DNA of 64,000 bases from Collinsella intestinalis DSM 13280 (GCF_000156175.1 NZ_GG692711.1:85119-149118), one strand, 5' to 3'; numbered from the stretch's first letter, positions 39,918 through 48,202 are shown. Made by a program: numbers and translations. Notes: a model not told the origin generated them from the sequence alone.

Positions 39918-40648
39918 TTAACCTATGCTTTGATGGTAGTGTGAGCTCCGTTCTGAGAGCTGCGCGAGCCGCTGCAATTCAGCAGGGAGAATGCTTCGGA
40001 GACGTGCTATGGTTTCCGGATAACCTAACAATTGGTCGTCTTTCCCCATTTACTGCAAAAAGCAGGCTTTCAGAGTTGTCTCGTATAGAGGGTGTCTTTA
40101 AGGCCGATCGTGAGAAATCTTGGAATGAGTTTCATGAACGGTTGTCAGCAGTCGATGGAGAGATTAGGGCATGGTCAACCAACGCCACCCATGAGAAGCT
40201 TGCCCTTTGCTACACCTGCTCAATTCTGCATACGCACAGCCTTAAGCTCTTGGTGCTTGAACGCAAGTATCCAGAAAACATGGATTGGGATAAGCCATTT
40301 CCAATAACTACCACTAGGATTCATCTAGTTGATTGCCGGAGCTGCGCGAACGAATGGAATGAAGTTGTTGCGGCGGAACGGGACGTTTTCGACCGAAGGA
40401 TTCGCATATGCGAAAACAATCGCATAAAGAGTGTGTCCGAAAATCATTTTGATTTGTTTATTAGAGACTATCTTACGAAGTGCAAGCTGGACGACGGTGA
40501 TGTCTACACTATGCTCCCCTTTCTAATGACCGATGAAATCGAGCGTATGACAGGAAACCTTATTCTTCCGGAGTTTTTCTCCATAAGGCTATGCCGAATC
40601 TTCGGATACGACAGAAACCCTTGGTGTCCCACTGTTGGGGTTTGGTAG
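39914..40648 (+). CDS. DUF1835-like protein (island gene 2)
   Basis: A 244-residue cytosolic protein beginning with GTG that overlaps the previous stop (GTGA). The N-terminus, INLCFDGSVSSVLRAARAAA then DVLWFPDNLTIGRLSPF, fits the DUF1835 pattern (a start strand with G-S, then V-x-F-x-D-x-L-x-I-G). The C-terminal half may correspond to the companion DUF3658 region, but I am less sure. The role of this family is unknown; the pairing with a secreted protein suggests a two-part accessory system, possibly effector and cytoplasmic partner. Codon use is unlike the chromosomal background. Confidence 0.65.
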   Translation: MINLCFDGSVSSVLRAARAAAIQQGECFGDVLWFPDNLTIGRLSPFTAKSRLSELSRIEGVFKADREKSWNEFHERLSAVDGEIRAWSTNATHEKLALCYTCSILHTHSLKLLVLERKYPENMDWDKPFPITTTRIHLVDCRSCANEWNEVVAAERDVFDRRIRICENNRIKSVSENHFDLFIRDYLTKCKLDDGDVYTMLPFLMTDEIERMTGNLILPEFFSIRLCRIFGYDRNPWCPTVGVW

Positions 40649-40671
40649 AAGCTCTTAAAGGAGACAGACAA

Positions 40672-40704
40672 ATGAATCACGTTATTCTTATCTCGGCTTG
40701 GTGA
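40672..40704 (+). other. ten-codon ORF with strong ribosome-binding site, possible gene remnant
   Basis: AAAGGAG stands 9 bases before an ATG that encodes MNHVILISAW and stops. It may be a truncated third island gene cut off by the recombination that placed the right repeat 34 bp later, or a very short peptide. Confidence 0.35.
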
Positions 40705-40738
40705 GCGAGCTTTCTTGCTGAACGAACAATCACAGGAG

Positions 40739-40848
40739 TCGAGCTGAACGACGTCGCCACCGTTGCCGACGAGGATTCCTGCGTTGCCTGCGGCGCTTGC
40801 CAGGACGCCTGCCCCGCCGGCGCCATCACCGAGATCGCCGAGGACTAG
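40739..40848 (+). repeat. 110-bp direct repeat, right copy
   Basis: Exact copy of 38914-39023 without the ferredoxin 5' end, so it encodes only the second cluster motif and is probably not expressed as a protein. Confidence 0.97.
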
Positions 40849-40880
40849 TCTCTCGCGCATCCGAATATGGATCCCATGAG

Positions 40881-40918
40881 AACCGGGTCCGACCCCTTGC
40901 TGGGTCGGACCCGGTTTT
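40881..40918 (+). terminator. terminator after the right repeat (original ferredoxin terminator)
   Basis: AACCGGGTCCGACC pairs with GGTCGGACCCGGTT, followed by TTCG. Strong GC stem. Confidence 0.8.
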
Positions 40919-40976
40919 CGCATATATATAGATGGTATCGACCGGGACCTCACGCGCGGGCGAACGCGCGATAAGG

Positions 40977-41003
40977 CTCAATTTGCACCTGTCCCCAATT
41001 GAG
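40977..41003. repeat. GGGAC-core palindrome, single unit
   Basis: CTCAATTTGCACCTGTCCCC then AATTGAG; same family as the unit at 18889-18919. It lies 22 bp after the niaR stop codon. Confidence 0.85.
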
Positions 41004-41025
41004 ACTTGGCGAGCACGCGGTGGGA

Positions 41026-41577
41026 CTACTGGAAATCATCCTCATAGGGCATGAGCTCGGCGAGGTAACCGCGCGCGGCAAGGGCGGCTTCGATGCGGTC
41101 GAGCGCCTCCTCGCTCTCGGCCGCGATGCGATGAAAGTGATACCCGCTTGTCACAGTCATGAGCGGCGTGGACTTGCCCGTGCGAATATCGTCGAGATAC
41201 CGCGCGGTCCCGCTGCGGCTGCGGATGTCGAGGTCCGCGGTGATCTTGCCGTACGCACGATGATTGACCATCACGCTTTGAACCGTACCGCCCAGATCGA
41301 CGATGGTGTTGAGCTCATCCTCGAGCTGCTCGACCGTATGGCGCACCTTGACCAGGCGCGTGGGGATATCCGCATCCGAAGAACCCTCACGCAGCACATA
41401 GCCGCGGTTGGTCGCCACGATATCGTGCCCGTCGGCGCGCAGCAGGGCGATATCCTGCACGATCACCTGGCGGCTCACACCCGCGGCGTCGGCCAGGGCC
41501 GTCCCGCTCACAGGCCGCTCGGCCCCGCGCAGGCTCTGCAGGATCGCGTTCCTGCGCTCATGTCCCATCAACGGCAT
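41026..41577 (-). CDS. niaR: NAD-biosynthesis repressor NiaR
   Basis: A 183-residue repressor with an N-terminal winged helix (RNAILQSLRGAERPVSGTALADAAGVSRQVIVQDI region) and a C-terminal 3H domain named for its three conserved His, seen here in VKVRHTVEQLEDEL, MVNHRAYG and SGYHFHRI. Nicotinic acid acts as co-repressor in this family. The ATG at 41577 follows GGAGGTG. It is the last gene of nadA-nadB-nadC-niaR and probably controls that operon through the repeat at 45066-45088. Confidence 0.92.
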   Translation of the reverse strand: MPLMGHERRNAILQSLRGAERPVSGTALADAAGVSRQVIVQDIALLRADGHDIVATNRGYVLREGSSDADIPTRLVKVRHTVEQLEDELNTIVDLGGTVQSVMVNHRAYGKITADLDIRSRSGTARYLDDIRTGKSTPLMTVTSGYHFHRIAAESEEALDRIEAALAARGYLAELMPYEDDFQ

Positions 41578-41676
41578 CCGCCGCACCTCCCATCCGTATC
41601 TGGCAAGCCCATCTCGCCCGTGTGCGAGGGGCGCCGGACCAAGCCGCACGCGGCCCCTCTCCACCAAAGATGCCGG

Positions 41677-42528
41677 CTACACCATGCGCAGATGCTTGAG
41701 GGACAGGTCGAGAATGGGCGCCGAATGCGTGAGGGCGCCGGACGAGATGAAGTCGACTCCCAGATCGGCGAGGGCGCGGATGTTGCCCGCGTCCACATTG
41801 CCCGAGGCCTCCACCTTGGCCCGGCCGTCGATGAGCGCAACCGCCTCGGCCATCTGCTCGTGCGTCATATTGTCAAGCATGATGATATCGGCTCCGGCTT
41901 CGAGCGCCTCGCGCACCATGCCCAGGTCCTCGCACTCGACCTCGACCGTGCAGACGAACGGCGCGTGCGCGCGGGCGCCCGCCACCGCAGCGGCGATACC
42001 GCCTGCAGCGTCGATGTGATTGTCCTTGAGCATGACCGCTTGGGAGAGGTTGTAGCGGTGATTGGCACCGCCGCCCGCCTCGACCGCGGCCTTTTCGAAG
42101 ATGCGCAGGCACGGCGTGGTCTTGCGCGTGTCGACGAGCCTGGTCTTCGTCCCCTCCAGGGCTGCGGCCATACGGCGTGTGTACGTCGCGATGCCGCTCA
42201 TGCGCTGCAGGAAATTCAAGGCCACGCGCTCGCCCGAGAGCAGGACGCGTGCGTCGCCGCGCACGATGCCCAGCAGCTGGCCGGGCTCGACCGCATCGCC
42301 GTCGGCGACGCGAGCATCAAAGCTCGTGCGCGGGTCGAGCAGGGTGAAGGCGCGCTCGAACACATCGAGACCCGCGATCACGCCCTCGGCCTTGGCGATG
42401 AGCTGCACCTCGGCCTCGCGACGCTCGGGGCAGACGGACTCGGTCGACAGGTCGCCCGCGTTCATGTCCTCACGTAGGGCGAAGCGGATGATGTCGTCGG
42501 CCACCAGGTTCATGGTGATGGGATTCAT
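41677..42528 (-). CDS. nadC: nicotinate-nucleotide pyrophosphorylase (carboxylating)
   Basis: A 283-residue quinolinate phosphoribosyltransferase that makes nicotinate mononucleotide from quinolinate and PRPP. Typical segments: REDMNAGDLSTES, LNFLQRMSGIATYTRRM, VDTRKTTPCLRIFEKAAV and KDNHIDAAGGI with catalytic residues, ending in VEASGNVDAGNIRALADLG. The start follows AGGAGG, 9 bp after the nadB stop. Confidence 0.96.
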   Translation of the reverse strand: MNPITMNLVADDIIRFALREDMNAGDLSTESVCPERREAEVQLIAKAEGVIAGLDVFERAFTLLDPRTSFDARVADGDAVEPGQLLGIVRGDARVLLSGERVALNFLQRMSGIATYTRRMAAALEGTKTRLVDTRKTTPCLRIFEKAAVEAGGGANHRYNLSQAVMLKDNHIDAAGGIAAAVAGARAHAPFVCTVEVECEDLGMVREALEAGADIIMLDNMTHEQMAEAVALIDGRAKVEASGNVDAGNIRALADLGVDFISSGALTHSAPILDLSLKHLRMV

Positions 42529-42537
42529 GCGAGCCTC

Positions 42538-43953
42538 CTATATAAGAGTGTCGATGTTCAGCTCGAACGACGGAAGACCAGGGAACAGGTCGCACGGCGC
42601 GCGGTGCACGCCATCGAGAGCCGGGGCACCGGTCTCCTCCACGGGCAGGCTTTCGCCCGTCGCCATCTTCCACGCCGCACGGCGGGCGAACACCAAAGAC
42701 TCAAGCAGCGAATTGCTCGCCAAACGGTTCTTGCCGTGCACGCCGTTGCAGGCGGTCTCCCCCGCCGCGTACAGATGCGGCATGCTCGTGGCCGAATCGC
42801 GATCGACGCGCACGCCACCCATGAAGTAATGCTGCGTTGGGACGACCGGAATGGGCTCGGCGAGGATGTCACGTCCCTTTTCCAGGCAATGCGCGTGGAT
42901 GTTGGCGAAGTGCGCGGTCACGACCTGCGGATCGACCGGGGCGAAGCTCAGCCACTCGTACTCGGTGCCCTCTTTGCGCATCTCATCCTGGATGGCGCGC
43001 GCCACCACATCGCGCGGCTGGAGCTCGTCGGTAAAGCGCTCCTGGGCATGATTCAACAAGATCGCGCCCTCGCCGCGACAACTCTCGGACACAAGGAAGG
43101 TGCGGCCGGGCTCGGCGGAATACAGACCGGTGGGGTGAATCTGCACGTACTCGAGATGCTCTTGCTTGATGCCGTAAGCGCTGGCAAGGAAGCACGCATC
43201 ACCCGTGAGCTGGGGGTAATTCGTCGAATGCTGATACACGCCGCCGATGCCGCCCGTAGCGAGCAGGGTATTCCCCGCATGGATGCAGAAGGGTTCACCG
43301 CACTCAAGATCGGCGGGGGCGGCGTCGAGGGACTCGCCCACACCGGCGACGGCGCGCAGCTCTTCAATCGTGGCCGTCGAGGATGCAGCAGTGACGGGAA
43401 GTGCCAGCACGCCCGTGCAGGCGGGCGCGCCATCCGCATCCGCCCCGCCGCCCTCGTGCGCATCGAACAACAGGTCGACCATGGCGACATGCTCGAGAAT
43501 CCGCACGTTGGGCAGGCGTTTGACCGCCGCCAGCAGCGCCTCGGTGATCTCCTTGCCCGTCACGTCGGCATGAAACGCGATGCGCGCCCGGGCGTGCGCG
43601 CCCTCACGCGTGAAGGCCAGCGAGCCGTCCTCCTCGCGCTCGAACTCCGCACCCAGCGCAATCAGGTCGTTGATGACCGCGCGCGAGGAACGGATCATGA
43701 TGTCCACGCTCTCGCGGCGGTTCTCGCCGTGCCCGGCGTGAAGCGTGTCCTCAAAGAACGAGTCGTAATCCTCGGCCTCGGGCAGCACGCAGATGCCGCC
43801 CTGGGCGAGCATCGAATCGCACTCGTCGAGGGCGCCCTTCGACAGCATCACGATCTTGGCACTCGCCGGCGCGGTGAGCGCGGCATACAAGCCCGCCACG
43901 CCGCATCCGACAATCGCGATATCGCACGTCATGTCCATATGGTTCGCCGCCAT
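42538..43953 (-). CDS. nadB: L-aspartate oxidase
   Basis: A 471-residue FAD enzyme that oxidises aspartate to iminoaspartate, probably with fumarate as acceptor in this anaerobe. FAD-binding DIAIVGCGVAGLYAAL at the N-terminus, SMLAQGGICV, THPTGLY-type segment (QIHPTGLYSAEPGRTFLVSE, split here) and the C-terminal RLASNSLLESLVFARRAA. It is somewhat shorter than E. coli NadB (540), lacking part of the C-terminal helical domain. It is the second gene of the NAD operon. Confidence 0.93.
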   Translation of the reverse strand: MAANHMDMTCDIAIVGCGVAGLYAALTAPASAKIVMLSKGALDECDSMLAQGGICVLPEAEDYDSFFEDTLHAGHGENRRESVDIMIRSSRAVINDLIALGAEFEREEDGSLAFTREGAHARARIAFHADVTGKEITEALLAAVKRLPNVRILEHVAMVDLLFDAHEGGGADADGAPACTGVLALPVTAASSTATIEELRAVAGVGESLDAAPADLECGEPFCIHAGNTLLATGGIGGVYQHSTNYPQLTGDACFLASAYGIKQEHLEYVQIHPTGLYSAEPGRTFLVSESCRGEGAILLNHAQERFTDELQPRDVVARAIQDEMRKEGTEYEWLSFAPVDPQVVTAHFANIHAHCLEKGRDILAEPIPVVPTQHYFMGGVRVDRDSATSMPHLYAAGETACNGVHGKNRLASNSLLESLVFARRAAWKMATGESLPVEETGAPALDGVHRAPCDLFPGLPSFELNIDTLI

Positions 43954-44036
43954 CCGCGGCCCCTTTCATTCCGGCGCCCCACGCAAGGGACGCATCCGAG
44001 CGGGCGCCGCTCATGCGGAACCCTGCCGGATGCGTC

Positions 44037-45008
44037 CTAGCGGGCTGCGTATTCCAGCATGCGGTCGAGCGTGCACTGCGCGGCGCGGGCGGCGTCCTCA
44101 TCAACCGAGATATCCACGGCGCCCGAACCGCTCTCGAGACACGCCACGAGCTTATCGAGCGTGATACCGTCCATATCGGCGCAGGTGGGCGGAGTCTTGG
44201 TCACATAGAAGCGCTTGCCCTGACCGGCGCATCGCCGCTCCAGCTCGTAGAGCACGCCATCGACCGTCACGATGATGAACTCGCTCGCCGCGCTCGCCTC
44301 CGCAAAGCCGATAATATCGGCGGTCGAGCCGATGAACTCGGCCTCCGCCAGAATCGCCTCGGTGCACTCGGGGTGCGCCAGCGTGAGCGCCTCGGGATGC
44401 GCCGACTTGAGCTCGCGCAGCTCGGCAAGGGAAATCGCCTCATGGCGCGGGCAGCATCCGTCATTCAGGATCACGTGCTTCTCGGGCACCTGCTGCGCGA
44501 CATGGCGACCAAGGTTCCGATCGGGAATGAACAGGATATGGTGCTGCGGCAGCTCGCGCACGATCTTGACCGCGTTGGATGAAGTCACGCAGACGTCACT
44601 CCAGCTCTTGATCTCCATGGTCGAGTTGACGTAGCAAACCACCGCAAGATCGTCGCCGTACTCGGCACGGGCGGCGTCGATCGTCGCCCGGCTCACCATA
44701 TGGGCCATGGGGCAATCCGCCGCAGGCTCCGGCAAGAGCACGGTCTTATCGCGATTGAGGAGCTTGGCGCTTTCGCCCATGAATTCCACGCCGCACAAGA
44801 CGATGGTCTGTTGCGGCAAGGTCTTAGCGAGCTTTGCGAGGTAGAACGAATCGCCCACGTAATCGGCGACGGCCTGCACCTCGGGCTCGACATAGTAATG
44901 CGCAAGTATCACCGCATCACGCTTTGATTTGAGTTCCTCGATGCGCTCGCGCGTCTCGGCGGGCACCGCCGCCGCGCGCTCCAGGGCCCCGCCCCTCGTC
45001 TGTGCCAT
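44037..45008 (-). CDS. nadA: quinolinate synthase
   Basis: A 323-residue [4Fe-4S] enzyme condensing iminoaspartate with dihydroxyacetone phosphate. Motifs: AHYYVEPEVQAVADYVGDS, VLCGVEFMGESAKLLN with the first cluster Cys, VVCYVNSTMEIKSWSDVCVT, ILNDGCCPRHEA with the second Cys and later HPECTEAI. The third cluster Cys is likely in PPTCADMDGI. The ATG at 45008 follows GGGAGGACC. First gene of the NAD operon, behind the candidate NiaR operator. Confidence 0.96.
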   Translation of the reverse strand: MAQTRGGALERAAAVPAETRERIEELKSKRDAVILAHYYVEPEVQAVADYVGDSFYLAKLAKTLPQQTIVLCGVEFMGESAKLLNRDKTVLLPEPAADCPMAHMVSRATIDAARAEYGDDLAVVCYVNSTMEIKSWSDVCVTSSNAVKIVRELPQHHILFIPDRNLGRHVAQQVPEKHVILNDGCCPRHEAISLAELRELKSAHPEALTLAHPECTEAILAEAEFIGSTADIIGFAEASAASEFIIVTVDGVLYELERRCAGQGKRFYVTKTPPTCADMDGITLDKLVACLESGSGAVDISVDEDAARAAQCTLDRMLEYAAR

Positions 45009-45043
45009 GCGGTCCTCCCGACATTCGCAGGTTCGTTGAGGGA

Positions 45044-45088
45044 AGTATGGCACTGGGGGCTTTCACTGACAAGACAGCTGACAAGACA
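45044..45088 (-). promoter_or_regulatory. nadA promoter overlapped by candidate NiaR operator
   Basis: Two perfect copies of CTGACAAGACA (45066-45076 and 45078-45088) stand 12 bp apart. On the minus strand the nearer copy supplies TTGTCA, a good -35, followed by 17 bp and CATACT (-10, 45044-45049). NiaR sites in other bacteria contain a TGTCTTG-type element, so repression by occlusion is likely. Confidence 0.65.
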
Positions 45089-45127
45089 CCTATGGAATCA
45101 GCGAATCGCAGCGGCACGGGAACCCAT

Positions 45128-45715
45128 TTAGTACGGCGCCCCCAGCGGTGGCATCTGCTTGAGATATGCCCACATACGCTGCTTTTCCGCCGGCTGGGAC
45201 AGCGCGGCCTCAAAACCATCGAGCGCGAGCACACGGCGGCCAAGAACCGGCGCAATGAGCCCGGGCTTGAGCATGGCGGTATCGAAGTCCTCGATGATCG
45301 CGAGGGCGTCGGCATAGGTCTCGCGCAAAAGATCGGCGGCCGCATCATCCAACAGGATGACCGCCTCGGGATCGAGCGCCTCAAGCGCCTCGCGGAACAG
45401 ATCGACGGGCAGCGGCTCACCCGCCGTCAGACCGCCCGCCACGGCCTCGTCGCCCGAGCCGGCAACCGCAGCCAGCACGCAAAGATCCTGCGGCTCCCAA
45501 CCGATGGCGCCGAGCGCCGCACGCAGGGCCGTACCGTCCGCGCCCGAAAGCAGCGGATCGCCCGAACGCTCGGCATCGTTGAGCTCGCCTTTGACAAGCA
45601 CGACCGGCGAAAACGCGTTGCCCGCCATGCGGACCCTGCGCGCTTCGAGTCCCTTGAGCTCCTGCTCGGCTGCAGCCGCCAGCGCCTCCTTGCGCTCCTG
45701 TGTGGTGATGGCCAT
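45128..45715 (-). CDS. protein of unknown function, remotely UDG-like
   Basis: A 195-residue soluble protein. The segment VVLVKGELNDAERSGDPLLSG followed by DGTALRAALGAIGW recalls the GExPG/PF-x-G strand-loop-helix start of uracil-DNA glycosylase-like folds, but the catalytic residues and Cys ligands are not evident. Later EALDPEAVILLDDAAADLL fits the matching strand in that fold. This is a weak structural inference. The start at 45715 gives MAITTQERKEAL. It lies upstream of nadA on the same strand but is separated by the nadA promoter, so it is probably its own unit. Confidence 0.6.
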   Translation of the reverse strand: MAITTQERKEALAAAAEQELKGLEARRVRMAGNAFSPVVLVKGELNDAERSGDPLLSGADGTALRAALGAIGWEPQDLCVLAAVAGSGDEAVAGGLTAGEPLPVDLFREALEALDPEAVILLDDAAADLLRETYADALAIIEDFDTAMLKPGLIAPVLGRRVLALDGFEAALSQPAEKQRMWAYLKQMPPLGAPY

Positions 45716-45888
45716 CCGTCGAACACCCGCCCCTACGATCGCACCCCGGCCCGCGAGCCAGGCGAAAAGAATCACACCGAATCATTCTACTCCCGGTGTA
45801 ACGGGCGCGCAGGCATGGGTATAACGTCCTCGATTCAAAAGACCTCCGTCGGCAGGCGCCGACGGGAACGCGTATATAGGAGGAATCC

Positions 45889-46209
45889 ATGTCCAACGTC
45901 ACCGAGGTGAATGCCACCAACTTCGACTCCATGCTCGCAGGCGAGCTGCCCGTCCTCGTCGATTTCTGGGCCCCGTGGTGCGGCCCGTGCCGCATGCTCT
46001 CCCCCGTTGTGGATGAGCTGGCCGGCGAGCTCGAAGGCAAGGTCACCGTCGTCAAGTGCAATGTCGACGAGAACCAGGACCTGGCCATGCGCTTCGGCGT
46101 CATGTCCATCCCCACCGTCGTCCTGCTGAAGGGCGGCGCCGAAGCCATGCGCTCCGTGGGCGCTGTTCCCAAGCCCAAGCTCAAGGCCGACATCGAGGCG
46201 AACCTGTAA
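45889..46209 (+). CDS. trxA: thioredoxin
   Basis: A 106-residue cytosolic disulfide reductant. The active site WCGPC is at residues 30-34 (VDFWAPWCGPCRML), the cis-Pro loop is MSIPTVVLLKGG. Length is typical. The start follows TAGGAGGAATCC. It is monocistronic, divergent from the unknown gene upstream, with a strong terminator. No thioredoxin reductase gene is adjacent. Confidence 0.96.
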   Translation: MSNVTEVNATNFDSMLAGELPVLVDFWAPWCGPCRMLSPVVDELAGELEGKVTVVKCNVDENQDLAMRFGVMSIPTVVLLKGGAEAMRSVGAVPKPKLKADIEANL

Positions 46210-46253
46210 GGATTGCCGCCGCGCATGGCGCGCATCTGAACCGCAGCCCCCTC

Positions 46254-46289
46254 AACGACCGCGCTCCCCTCATCGGCGCGGTCGTTTTT
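46254..46289 (+). terminator. terminator of trxA
   Basis: AACGACCGCGC (46254-46264) pairs with GCGCGGTCGTT (46276-46286), followed by TTT. Confidence 0.85.
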
Positions 46290-46469
46290 CGTGCAGAACC
46301 ATTCACCGCAACAAAACGAAAGACCCTGCTGTACTTTATGCGGAGCCGTCGGCACTCTTGGTAGACTGTATGATGTATGCCGCGCGAAGGCACTCGTTCT
46401 CCCGCGCGCATGAAGACGCGCCGTGCGGCCTGTAAGTCCGCAGCGTGCGCCAGGTTGTAAGGGGATCTC

Positions 46470-47378
46470 ATGGAACCCATTTCGCAGGGAATGCAAGGGC
46501 CTGCCGTCGAGGACGTGCAGACGCGCCTTTCCTCGCTTGGATATATGATCGACGCCGCCGAGATGACGGCGAAAGAGTTCGGCGCAACCACAGCTGCGGC
46601 CGTTCGCGCGTTTCGCGCCCAGCAGGGACTGGATGCGGGCGAGGATGTGGACGGCACGTGCTGGAGCGCGCTGGTGGACGAGTCTTATAAGCTCGGCGAT
46701 CGCACGCTGTACCTGCGCCTTCCCAATTTCCACGGCGCCGATGTCCGCGCCCTGCAGCGCGCCCTCAACACGCTCGGCTTTGCCTGCGGCGTGGATGACG
46801 GCTACTTCGGCCCGCATACCGAGGCCGCTTTGCAGCAGTTCCAGGAGAACGTGGGGCTGTTCGCCGATGGCATGGCGTTCCAGGACACCTTCAACTACGT
46901 GAACCGGCTGCACCATGTGTGGGAGGGCAAGCCCTCTGTGATCGATGTCGAGGCCGAGGCCCGCATGGGGTTCGCCCGCGCCGCGAGCGTGCTCGAAAGC
47001 TGGAGCATCGCCATCGGCGGTGAGGACGCAATCGCCCGCAACGTCGCCTCGCGCGTGTGGAATATCGCAACCGCCACGACCGATGGTAGCGGCATCGTGC
47101 TGTATGACGACGTCGCGCCCGAGGATGTGGACCTGACGGTCGAGATTGCCTCCGATGCGCTGCCCGACGACGCCGAGCCGCGCGCCACGATCACCCTGGC
47201 CGAGTGCAACAACCTCTCACTGCGCATCAAGACGGCGGTCGCCGCGGCGGCCACCCGTCCGATCAAGCTCCGCATCGAGCTCACGGGCATCACCGGCTAC
47301 GGCACGTTCACTTCAAGTGATGCGCAAACTCTGGCCGTTCGCCTTCTCGACGGCCTGTGTGATGCGCTGAGCGACTAG
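46470..47378 (+). CDS. peptidoglycan-binding domain protein
   Basis: A 302-residue protein with two PG_binding_1 repeats. The first spans residues ~5-70 (GMQGPAVEDVQTRLSSLGY, AVRAFRAQQGLDAGEDVDG), the second ~75-145 (GADVRALQRALNTLGFACG, FGPHTEAALQQFQENVGL). The C-terminal half has no recognised catalytic domain; its TATTDGSGIVLYDD and LRIKTAVAAAATRPIK segments suggest an alpha/beta fold, perhaps a degenerate amidase. There is no signal peptide, so export would need a non-classical route. It lies just before tRNA-Gln. Confidence 0.85.
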   Translation: MEPISQGMQGPAVEDVQTRLSSLGYMIDAAEMTAKEFGATTAAAVRAFRAQQGLDAGEDVDGTCWSALVDESYKLGDRTLYLRLPNFHGADVRALQRALNTLGFACGVDDGYFGPHTEAALQQFQENVGLFADGMAFQDTFNYVNRLHHVWEGKPSVIDVEAEARMGFARAASVLESWSIAIGGEDAIARNVASRVWNIATATTDGSGIVLYDDVAPEDVDLTVEIASDALPDDAEPRATITLAECNNLSLRIKTAVAAAATRPIKLRIELTGITGYGTFTSSDAQTLAVRLLDGLCDALSD

Positions 47379-47420
47379 GTACGCTACACTAGAGCGGCGC
47401 GCTTGCGCGCCCACACCCAT

Positions 47421-47495
47421 TTGGGGCATCGTCCAGCGGCAGGACCCTGGTTTTTGGTACCAGTTACGGGGGTTCGAATCCCTCTGCCCCAGCCA
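47421..47495 (+). tRNA. tRNA-Gln(UUG)
   Basis: TGGGGCA acceptor with CTGCCCCA complement, D-arm GTCCAGCGGCAGGAC, anticodon loop TTTTGGT between CTGGT and ACCAG giving anticodon TTG, T-arm GGGGTTCGAATCCCT, then G and encoded CCA. Confidence 0.96.
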
Positions 47496-47505
47496 TGATA
47501 GACAG

Positions 47506-47534
47506 GCCCGGTCACGTATGTGGCCGGGCTTTTT
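47506..47534 (+). terminator. terminator of tRNA-Gln
   Basis: GCCCGGTCAC and GTGGCCGGGC form a stem with a GTAT loop (one bulge-free 10-bp pairing with a T:G), followed by TTTTT. It ends 15 bp before the HAD gene start. Confidence 0.85.
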
Positions 47535-47548
47535 CGAAGGGGCTGTCC

Positions 47549-48202
47549 ATGACCTACACCCACGTGATATTCGACCTTGACGGCACGCTGCTCAATACCC
47601 TTGAGGACCTCACCATCGCCGGCAACCATGTATGCGAATCCCGCGGATGGCCCACCTACACGGCGGAGCAATTCCGCTATAAAGTCGGCAACGGGCAGAT
47701 CAAGCTCATCGAGCGCCTTATTCCCGCCGAATTCATGGGGAACGGCCGCGTCTTTGAGCAGGCACTCGCCGACTTCCGCGCCTTCTACGCCGAGCACAAG
47801 GAGGACCACACGGCCCCCTACCCCGGCATCCTCGAGCTTTTAGACGAACTTCGCGAGCGTGGCGTGACCTGCGCCGTTCTTTCCAATAAAGACCACGCGG
47901 CAACGGTCCCACTTGTCGAGCGCTACTTTGGCGACCGCGTGGCCCTGGCACAAGGACGCATCGACACCTTTCCGCCCAAGCCCGACCCGGCAATCACCGC
48001 GCACGTCCTCGAACAGCTCGACACAGATCCGAAGACCGCCCTGTACGTGGGAGACTCCAATGTCGATATCGCCTGCGGACACAACGCGGGCATGCGTTCA
48101 TGTGGCGTGGCGTGGGGCTTTCGCGGCCGCGCGGAGCTCGAGGGCGCCGGCGCCGATTACGTGATCGAAACTCCCGAGGAGCTGCTCGACATCGTTTTGT
48201 AG
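47549..48202 (+). CDS. HAD-superfamily phosphatase, Gph-like
   Basis: A 217-residue cytosolic hydrolase. HAD motif I DLDGTL contains Asp9 and Asp11 in VIFDLDGTLLNT, motif II is AVLSNKD, motif III includes KPDPA, and motif IV is YVGDSNVDIACGHNAG. An alpha-helical cap of the phosphoglycolate phosphatase type lies between motifs I and II. The start at 47549 follows GAAGGGG. The substrate is unknown; it may detoxify phosphoglycolate or act on other sugar phosphates. Confidence 0.9.
   Translation: MTYTHVIFDLDGTLLNTLEDLTIAGNHVCESRGWPTYTAEQFRYKVGNGQIKLIERLIPAEFMGNGRVFEQALADFRAFYAEHKEDHTAPYPGILELLDELRERGVTCAVLSNKDHAATVPLVERYFGDRVALAQGRIDTFPPKPDPAITAHVLEQLDTDPKTALYVGDSNVDIACGHNAGMRSCGVAWGFRGRAELEGAGADYVIETPEELLDIVL

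Larger units (their letters stand above)
39024..40848 (+). mobile_element. lower-GC island inserted at the ferredoxin 3' end
   Basis: A 1,825-bp segment bounded on the left by the ferredoxin stop codon and on the right by a 110-bp duplicate of the ferredoxin 3' end. The two genes inside are visibly richer in A/T and use codons (AAT, TTT, GAT, AGA) rare in the neighbours. No integrase or transposase is present. The right repeat restores the original downstream terminator, as expected for site-specific insertion into a gene end. Confidence 0.75.
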
